Below are positions 58,056-64,000 of a stretch of 64,000 nt of DNA, one piece after another (positions within the stretch are counted from its first letter, which is position 1; each line of letters opens with the position of its first letter). Source of the DNA: Bacteroidota bacterium (GTDB lineage Bacteria; Bacteroidota; Bacteroidia; UKL13-3); assembly GCA_027482225.1 (NCBI GenBank), contig JAIXWD010000023.1, positions 1 through 64,000 of the forward strand, written 5' to 3'. The notes below the pieces were generated by a model. That model saw only the letters and a program-made list of their open reading frames with translations, searched no databases and was not told where the DNA came from. The translations under genes were made by a program, and so were the position numbers.

Positions 58056-59156
58056 TTAGTTCATTAATTTGATAAAATCATCAAATAAATACCTACTATC
58101 GTGAGGGCCGGGAGCGGCCTCAGGGTGATATTGAACTGAGAATGCTTTTTTATCTTTTAAGCGAATACCTTCAACTGTATTATCGTTTAAATTAATATGG
58201 GTTACCTCTACATTTGGGTTTTTAGACACATCTTCGGCCCTTACACTAAAACCATGATTTTGAGATGTAACTTCACATAAACCGGTAATCAGGTTTTTAA
58301 CCGGGTGATTCATTCCTCTGTGGCCGTTATGCATCTTAAAAGTAGAAATACCGTTTGCTTCAGCCAAAATTTGATGACCTAAACAAATACCAAAGGTAGG
58401 GATATTATTGTCCAAGATGGTTTTAACTGTATCTACTGCATAAGTCATGGTAGCAGGATCACCAGGTCCATTACTAAGCATAATACCATCTGGTTTAAAT
58501 TTCATTATCTCGTCAAAACTTGTTTTGCCATTAAATACAGCCAGGTAACAATCTCTTTCAACCAAGCAACGTAAAATATTTTTCTTAATACCAAAGTCTA
58601 ATACTGCTACACGCTTAGAAGCTTCGGGATTACCCAAGTAATAGGTTTGTTGCGTTGAGATTTTTGATGAAAGTTCTAAACCTTCCATTGAAGGAACATT
58701 ATTTAATTCATTCAAGAGTTCTTCAACCGTTTTGTCTTCGGCAGATATGATGGCATTCATTGCACCTTTATTGCGCACATGCATTACCACCTCGCGGGTG
58801 TCTATATCCGTTATCCCTACAATATTGTTTTGGGTAAAGTAATCTTGTACACTCATACCTGCCATTTTACGAGAATAAGGTACGTTAAACTGCTTACAAA
58901 CTAGGCCAGCAATTTTAATGTCATCCGATTCTACTTCTTCAGCATGAATTCCATAGTTACCAATATGTACATTGGTTTGCAACAAAATTTGTCCGTAATA
59001 TGATGGATCTGTGAATACTTCTTGATAACCGGTCATTCCTGTATTAAAACAAATTTCTCCGGTGGTGGTACCTATTTTACCAATCGAGGTGCCTTTGAAT
59101 ACGGTGCCGTCTGCTAAAACTAAAACAGCTGGGAATTTATTGATGGATTTATTCAA
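58056..59156 (-). CDS. carA: Carbamoyl-phosphate synthase small subunit
   Basis: Glutaminase subunit of 366 residues feeding ammonia to CarB for arginine and pyrimidine synthesis. Catalytic Cys258 in 'GICLGHQ', His344 and Glu346 in 'YHPEA'. N-terminal half has 'GTVFKGTSIG' and 'GEICFNTGMTGYQEV'. The start codon is TTG: an in-frame stop lies two codons upstream and no ATG occurs before conserved sequence. A -7 box TATCTTTG (59174-59181, minus) lies 17 nt upstream. carB is not in the window. Confidence 0.95.
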   Translation of the reverse strand: MNKSINKFPAVLVLADGTVFKGTSIGKIGTTTGEICFNTGMTGYQEVFTDPSYYGQILLQTNVHIGNYGIHAEEVESDDIKIAGLVCKQFNVPYSRKMAGMSVQDYFTQNNIVGITDIDTREVVMHVRNKGAMNAIISAEDKTVEELLNELNNVPSMEGLELSSKISTQQTYYLGNPEASKRVAVLDFGIKKNILRCLVERDCYLAVFNGKTSFDEIMKFKPDGIMLSNGPGDPATMTYAVDTVKTILDNNIPTFGICLGHQILAEANGISTFKMHNGHRGMNHPVKNLITGLCEVTSQNHGFSVRAEDVSKNPNVEVTHINLNDNTVEGIRLKDKKAFSVQYHPEAAPGPHDSRYLFDDFIKLMN

Positions 59157-59173
59157 GGTTGTTTAGATTTTGG

Positions 59174-59181
59174 CAAAGATA
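59174..59181 (-). promoter_or_regulatory. Possible -7 box of carA
   Basis: TATCTTTG on the minus strand matches TAnnTTTG and ends 17 nt before the TTG start. No clear -33 box at 19-20 nt. Confidence 0.45.
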
Positions 59182-59236
59182 ATTAAAGTAATAAAAATGG
59201 CTAATTTAATTTGAAAATAGACAATTCAATTCAAAC

Positions 59237-59274
59237 AAAACAGCCGCATCAATTCAAGATACGGCTGTTTTTTT
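59237..59274 (-). terminator. Terminator of the DUF3467 gene
   Basis: Stem AAAACAGCCG/CGGCTGTTTT with a 15-nt loop partly closed by further pairs, T-rich on both strands, 5 nt past the stop of the DUF3467 gene. Confidence 0.75.
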
Positions 59275-59279
59275 ATACA

Positions 59280-59591
59280 TTATGCTTGCGCGGTTGGTCC
59301 GCCAAAATTCATCGGGAATGGGGGAGAGTCATGCAAATCAATAGTGCCGTTTTGTTCTTCGTATTTTAGAATATTATCACCAAGAGCCATTAATAATCTT
59401 TTGGCATGTTGAGGTGTAAGTACGATTCTTGATTTTACTTTTGCTTTAGGAACACCTGGCATTACACGTATAAAATCAATTACAAATTCGGCATTGCTAT
59501 GTGTTATTATGGCTAAGTTACTGTATATGCCTTCGGCCATTTCTTCGCTTAACTCTATGTTTAATTGGTTTTCGTTATTTGTCGTTTCCAT
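59280..59591 (-). CDS. DUF3467 protein
   Basis: Small protein of 103 residues. 'LSEEMAEGIYSNLAIITHSNAEFVIDFI' and 'RIVLTPQHAKRLLMALGDNI' are the DUF3467 signature. Function unknown; the fold is probably a small beta sandwich. It lies downstream of rpoC, as in many Bacteroidota, but a terminator between them suggests separate or reduced expression. Confidence 0.9.
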   Translation of the reverse strand: METTNNENQLNIELSEEMAEGIYSNLAIITHSNAEFVIDFIRVMPGVPKAKVKSRIVLTPQHAKRLLMALGDNILKYEEQNGTIDLHDSPPFPMNFGGPTAQA

Positions 59592-59633
59592 TTTTTTGAG
59601 GTTGTTAAATTGATTTAGAATTATTCAAAAATA

Positions 59634-59665
59634 AAAAAGGCAGTGAGAAATTCATCACTGCCTTT
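59634..59665 (-). terminator. Terminator of rpoC
   Basis: Perfect 11-bp stem AAAGGCAGTGA/TCACTGCCTTT with an 8-nt loop and a T6 run on the minus strand, 23 nt past the rpoC stop. Confidence 0.88.
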
Positions 59666-59688
59666 GTAAATAATATTTACTAATGTTA

Positions 59689-62600
59689 TTAGCCTTTAGA
59701 GGCCATTAGCATTTCGTATTCTTCTTTAGAACCTACTACTAATTTTTCGTACTCACGTAAACCTGTACCTGCTGGTATTAAGTGACCAACAATGATATTC
59801 TCTTTCAAACCTAACATGTGATCCACTTTGCCAGATATAGCAGCTTCATTTAATACTTTTGTTGTTTCCTGGAACGATGCAGCACTTAAGAAACTATGTG
59901 TACCTAAAGATGCACGCGTTATACCTTGAATAATTTGGGCTCCTGTTGCAGGTTGTGCATCACGGGCTTCAACTATTCTTAACGCCTTACGTTTTAACAT
60001 AGAGTTTTCGTCACGTAATTTACGTACGCTTACAATTTGTCCTGGTTTAAACGATGAAGAATCACCTGCTTCAACCACTACTTTTTTGTCGAAAATCCAA
60101 TCATTAGTTTCTTTAAATGTCCAACGGTCTACGTTTTCTCCTTCAAGGAATAATGTATCACCAGCATCAATTACCTCCACTTTTTGCATCATTTGACGCA
60201 CAATGGTTTCAATGTGTTTATCGTTGATTTTTACACCTTGTAAACGGTAAACCTCTTGGATACCATTTAGGATATAACGTTGCACAGCTAAAGGACCTTC
60301 AATACGTAAAATATCTTGTGGACTGATAGCACCATCAGATAGCGGAGAACCTGCTTTCACGAAATCGTTTTCTTGCACTAAAATGTGCTTAGAAAGTGAT
60401 ACCATGTATTTCTTTTGTTCACCATCTTTTGATGTAATCATCACCTCACGGTTACCACGTTTAATACCACCAAAAGTTACAACTCCATCAATTTCGGTTA
60501 CTACCGCTGGATTTGATGGATTACGTGCTTCGAATAATTCGGTAACACGCGGTAAACCTCCTGTAATATCACGTGTTTTACCAACAACACGAGGGATTTT
60601 TACTAGTATTTGACCAGCAATTACCGTTGTACCTTGTTCCACTACGATATGAGCCCCTACAGGAATATTGTATTCCTTAGTATTTTCACCCTTTTTATCG
60701 CTAACAATAATTGATGGAATTTTGGTTTTGTCTTTCGACTCGATAATTACTTTTTCTTTGTGACCTGTTTGCTCATCACTTTCTTCCTTAAAGGTAACAT
60801 TCTCAATAATATTTTCGAACTTAACCTTACCAGCAGATTCTGTGATGATAACAGCATTGTATGGATCCCAAGTGTAAAGACGTGCACCTTTTTCTATTTT
60901 TTGTCCGTTTTTAACAAATAAGTGCGCTCCGTATGGAATATTAACCGTGATAATAGTAACACGAGTCTTTTCATCCAAAATTCGAACTTCACCTTGACGA
61001 CCAATTACTACTTCTGAAGGTCCTTCTTCAGTAACCATTGGTGTAGTTCTAATTTCTTCGAACTCCAACAATCCACCGAATTTAGCGTTCATTTCACTTT
61101 CTGTAGCAATGTTAGATGCAGTACCACCCACGTGGAAAGTACGTAAAGTTAACTGTGTACCTGGTTCACCAATTGATTGTGCTGCAATAACACCTACAGC
61201 ATCTCCACGTTGTGCCATACGAGATGTAGCCAAGTTACGACCATAACATTTCGCACACACACCATATTTAGATTGGCAGGTTAATACCGAGCGGATTTCA
61301 ACTTGTTCAACCGGAGATGCTTCTATTTTAGTAGCTATTTCTTCTGTAATTTCATCACCGCTGTAGCAATAAACTTCATTGGTTAATGGATCTATTACAT
61401 CATGTAAACTTGTGCGACCTAAAATACGTTCGTATAAAGTTTCTACAACCTCTTCATTGTCTTTTAATGCACTCATCACAATACCACGTAAGGTACCACA
61501 ATCAGGCTCGTTTACAACTACATCTTGAGAAACGTCATGTAACCTACGTGTTAAGTAACCCGCATCTGCAGTTTTTAAAGCGGTATCGGCCAAACCTTTA
61601 CGCGCACCGTGGGTAGAGATAAAGTATTCAATTACGGATAAACCTTCTTTAAAGTTAGATAAAATCGGGTTCTCGATAATCTCTCCGGTACCACCACTTA
61701 AGTTTTTCTGTGGTTTCGCCATTAATCCCCTCATACCACCTAACTGACGAATTTGTTCTTTACTACCACGCGCTCCTGAATCCAACATCATATAAATTGG
61801 GTTGAATCCTTGACGGTCTTCTTTTAACTGTTTCAAAACAGTATCTGCTAAACGAGAGTTAATACGGGTCCAGATATCAATTACTTGGTTATAACGCTCA
61901 TTGTTTGTGATAAAACCATTGTTGTAGTTATTCCAAATTTCATCAACCTCATCCATAGCTTGCTTTACGAATTCTCCCTTTTCTTTTGGAATCATTACGT
62001 ATTTCAAGTTAAATGAAAGACCGCCTTTAAATGCATAATGGTATCCTAATTCCTTAATGTCATCTAAGAATTTAGCAGCTACATCCATACCGCAATCTTT
62101 AATTACGCTACCAATAATGTCACGTAAGTTTTTCTTGGTTAACAATTCGTTGATGTAACCATATTCGGTTGGTACAACATTGTTAAATAAAATACGGCCC
62201 ATGGTTGTTTCGGTAAGTTTGTATTTTAACTCACCATCTTCTTTAACCATTACACGGCATTTTACGTTAGCATGTAAATCAACACGCTTTTCATTAAATG
62301 CAATCATGGCTTCTTCAGCGCTATAAAATGCTAAATCTTCACCTTTAACAGGATTTTCGGTAATAGATTTGCGGCCTTTAGTAATGTAATAAAGACCCAA
62401 AACCATATCTTGAGAAGGTACAGCAATAGGAGCACCATTAGCAGGATTAAGAATATTGTGTGATGCAAGCATTAACACTTGGGCTTCCAAAATTGCTGCG
62501 TTACCTAATGGTACGTGAACAGCCATTTGGTCACCATCAAAATCCGCGTTAAAACCAGTACAAACCAATGGGTGAAGTTGAATTGCTTTACCTTCAACCA

Positions 62601-63960
62601 ATTTTGGTTGAAAAGATTGTATACCCAATCTGTGTAGAGTAGGGGCACGATTTAGTAATACCGGGTGACCTTTTAAGATGTTTTCTAAAATATCCCAGAT
62701 TACAGCTTCTTTTCTATCAACTAATTTCTTTGCAGATTTAACTGTTTTTACTATACCACGCTCCAATAACTTACGGATAATAAATGGCTTGAATAACTCT
62801 GCTGCCATGTTTTTTGGAATACCGCACTCGTGTAGTTTTAAGTTTGGACCTACCACAATAACAGAACGGCCAGAGTAATCAACACGTTTACCTAGTAAGT
62901 TTTGACGGAAACGACCTTGTTTACCTTTAAGCATATCGCTTAAAGATTTTAACGGACGGTTACCTTCTGTTTTAACAGCGCTAACACGTCTTGTATTGTC
63001 AAATAATGAGTCAACCGCCTCTTGTAACATACGTTTCTCGTTACGTAAAATCACCTCTGGAGCTTTAATTTCCATTAAGCGTTTTAAACGGTTGTTACGA
63101 ATTATTACTCTGCGGTATAAATCATTTAAATCTGATGTAGCAAATCGGCCACCTTCTAGAGGAACTAGCGGACGTAATTCTGGTGGAATAACAGGTAGTA
63201 TTTTTACCACCATCCACTCAGGACGGTTTTCACCGTTTTCTTGAGCCGAACGGAAACCTTCAACAACTTTTAAGCGCTTTAAAGCTTCTTGTTTACGTTG
63301 CTGTGAAGTTTCGTTGCTAGCCTTATTACGAAGGTCGAAACTTAAGTTATCAAGGTTGATGCGAGACAATAAAAACCACAATGCATCACCGCCCATTTTA
63401 GCGATAAATTTATTAGGATCTTCATCATCTAAATGCTGGTTATCTTTTGGTAACGTATCAAGAATATCTAAATATTCTTCTTCTGTTAACAAATCGTGCA
63501 TCAACACACCATCATTTCCTTTAATACCAGGTTGACATACTACATAACGTTCGTAGTATACAACCATGTCAAGTTTTTTAGTTGGTATACCTAACAAGTA
63601 ACCAATTTTATTTGGTAACGAGCGGAAATACCAGATATGTGCTACCGGAACAACAAGATTAATGTGTCCGATACGCTCACGTCTTACTTTTTTCTCAGTA
63701 ACTTCAACACCACAACGATCGCATACGATTCCTTTGTAGCGAATACGTTTGTATTTTCCGCAATGGCATTCGTAATCTTTGATTGGTCCGAAAATACGCT
63801 CGCAAAACAATCCACCCATTTCAGGTTTAAAGCTACGATAGTTAATTGTTTCGGGTTTTGTTACCTCACCGTGAGATTTAGTAAGTATTGATTCGGGCGA
63901 AGCCAAACCAATACGTATCTTGGTGAAATTACTTTTGATTTTAATATCTTTTTTTGACAT
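59689..63960 (-). CDS. rpoC: RNA polymerase beta' subunit
   Basis: Complete gene of 1423 residues. The N-terminal zinc ribbon has Cys65, Cys67, Cys80 and Cys83. The catalytic magnesium loop 'NADFDGDQM' spans residues 471-479 with three Asp. '[19 protein letters not shown]' (trigger loop/bridge helix area), the second zinc site '[16 protein letters not shown]' and '[18 protein letters not shown]' are present. The C-terminus '[18 protein letters not shown]' is normal. rpoB would lie beyond the right edge. Confidence 0.99.
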   Translation of the reverse strand: MSKKDIKIKSNFTKIRIGLASPESILTKSHGEVTKPETINYRSFKPEMGGLFCERIFGPIKDYECHCGKYKRIRYKGIVCDRCGVEVTEKKVRRERIGHINLVVPVAHIWYFRSLPNKIGYLLGIPTKKLDMVVYYERYVVCQPGIKGNDGVLMHDLLTEEEYLDILDTLPKDNQHLDDEDPNKFIAKMGGDALWFLLSRINLDNLSFDLRNKASNETSQQRKQEALKRLKVVEGFRSAQENGENRPEWMVVKILPVIPPELRPLVPLEGGRFATSDLNDLYRRVIIRNNRLKRLMEIKAPEVILRNEKRMLQEAVDSLFDNTRRVSAVKTEGNRPLKSLSDMLKGKQGRFRQNLLGKRVDYSGRSVIVVGPNLKLHECGIPKNMAAELFKPFIIRKLLERGIVKTVKSAKKLVDRKEAVIWDILENILKGHPVLLNRAPTLHRLGIQSFQPKLVEGKAIQLHPLVCTGFNADFDGDQMAVHVPLGNAAILEAQVLMLASHNILNPANGAPIAVPSQDMVLGLYYITKGRKSITENPVKGEDLAFYSAEEAMIAFNEKRVDLHANVKCRVMVKEDGELKYKLTETTMGRILFNNVVPTEYGYINELLTKKNLRDIIGSVIKDCGMDVAAKFLDDIKELGYHYAFKGGLSFNLKYVMIPKEKGEFVKQAMDEVDEIWNNYNNGFITNNERYNQVIDIWTRINSRLADTVLKQLKEDRQGFNPIYMMLDSGARGSKEQIRQLGGMRGLMAKPQKNLSGGTGEIIENPILSNFKEGLSVIEYFISTHGARKGLADTALKTADAGYLTRRLHDVSQDVVVNEPDCGTLRGIVMSALKDNEEVVETLYERILGRTSLHDVIDPLTNEVYCYSGDEITEEIATKIEASPVEQVEIRSVLTCQSKYGVCAKCYGRNLATSRMAQRGDAVGVIAAQSIGEPGTQLTLRTFHVGGTASNIATESEMNAKFGGLLEFEEIRTTPMVTEEGPSEVVIGRQGEVRILDEKTRVTIITVNIPYGAHLFVKNGQKIEKGARLYTWDPYNAVIITESAGKVKFENIIENVTFKEESDEQTGHKEKVIIESKDKTKIPSIIVSDKKGENTKEYNIPVGAHIVVEQGTTVIAGQILVKIPRVVGKTRDITGGLPRVTELFEARNPSNPAVVTEIDGVVTFGGIKRGNREVMITSKDGEQKKYMVSLSKHILVQENDFVKAGSPLSDGAISPQDILRIEGPLAVQRYILNGIQEVYRLQGVKINDKHIETIVRQMMQKVEVIDAGDTLFLEGENVDRWTFKETNDWIFDKKVVVEAGDSSSFKPGQIVSVRKLRDENSMLKRKALRIVEARDAQPATGAQIIQGITRASLGTHSFLSAASFQETTKVLNEAAISGKVDHMLGLKENIIVGHLIPAGTGLREYEKLVVGSKEEYEMLMASKG

Positions 63961-64000
63961 ATTAGTTGCTGTCTTTAATTATTCAAGTGTAACATCAAGA
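63961..64000. other. rpoC upstream gap at window edge
   Basis: Forty bases of AT-rich sequence before rpoC, without hairpin or promoter box. Presumably the rpoB-rpoC spacer; rpoB itself is not visible. Confidence 0.4.

Overview
This is a chromosomal housekeeping window from a low-GC member of the Bacteroidota, probably the Chitinophagia/Sphingobacteriia side of the phylum (inference). The lineage evidence is of three kinds. First, several promoters match the Bacteroidota primary-sigma consensus TTTG-N19-TAnnTTTG (rpsU, osmC, tRNA-Ala, tRNA-Asp). Second, the start regions I checked lack Shine-Dalgarno sequences, with rpsU the one exception. Third, the families are typical of the phylum: DUF2027+Smr, GH3-type adenylate-forming protein, AsmA with a charged coil, DUF5723, DUF3467, WbqC, carboxypeptidase-regulatory-like domains and many lipoproteins. 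I see no insertion sequence, prophage, integron, CRISPR array or recognisable defence system.

Layout. 0-2.2 kb: an LpoB-type lipoprotein and a COG3014-like lipoprotein. 2.3-5.6 kb: an azurin-like cupredoxin and an AsmA-family protein. 6.1-11.9 kb: a minus-strand run GH3 - dxr - rseP - unknown - DUF2027/Smr. 12-20.1 kb: MuiA-like DUF4139 protein, acyl-CoA carboxylase carboxyltransferase, SNF2 helicase, dapF and an anti-sigma-like membrane protein. 20.3-29.3 kb: HtrA protease, MFS carrier with free-methionine-sulfoxide reductase, tRNA-Asp, accA, tRNA-Ala, uvrB, lipA. 29.3-35.6 kb: OsmC, a 36-residue lipoprotein, a THUMP-like methyltransferase, a Zn-ribbon protein, sppA, purB, an exonuclease. 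36-43 kb: chromate transporter, WbqC-like protein, acyl-CoA dehydrogenase, rpsU, RluA-type pseudouridine synthase, panB, a lipoprotein. 43-56 kb: dnaK, then two uncharacterised envelope clusters around a biotin carboxylase gene. 56-64 kb: DUF423, FtsB/DivIC, eno, carA, DUF3467 and a complete rpoC.

The most informative signals are regulatory. rpsU (ribosomal protein bS21) carries a 10-nt Shine-Dalgarno fully complementary to the anti-SD, the signature of bS21 autoregulation in Bacteroidota. dnaK has a correctly spaced sigma-54-like -24/-12 element with two identical 14-bp upstream sites placed exactly 42 bp apart. The lipA-uvrB gap holds a second strong terminator with no known gene in front of it, suggesting a small transcript. 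A 36-residue lipoprotein gene lies convergent to osmC. The genes of unknown function most worth study are the M48 protease/lipoprotein/beta-barrel cluster behind accC and the DUF5723/lipoprotein/DUF3352-propeller cluster next to it. No complete novel system can be claimed from sequence alone.
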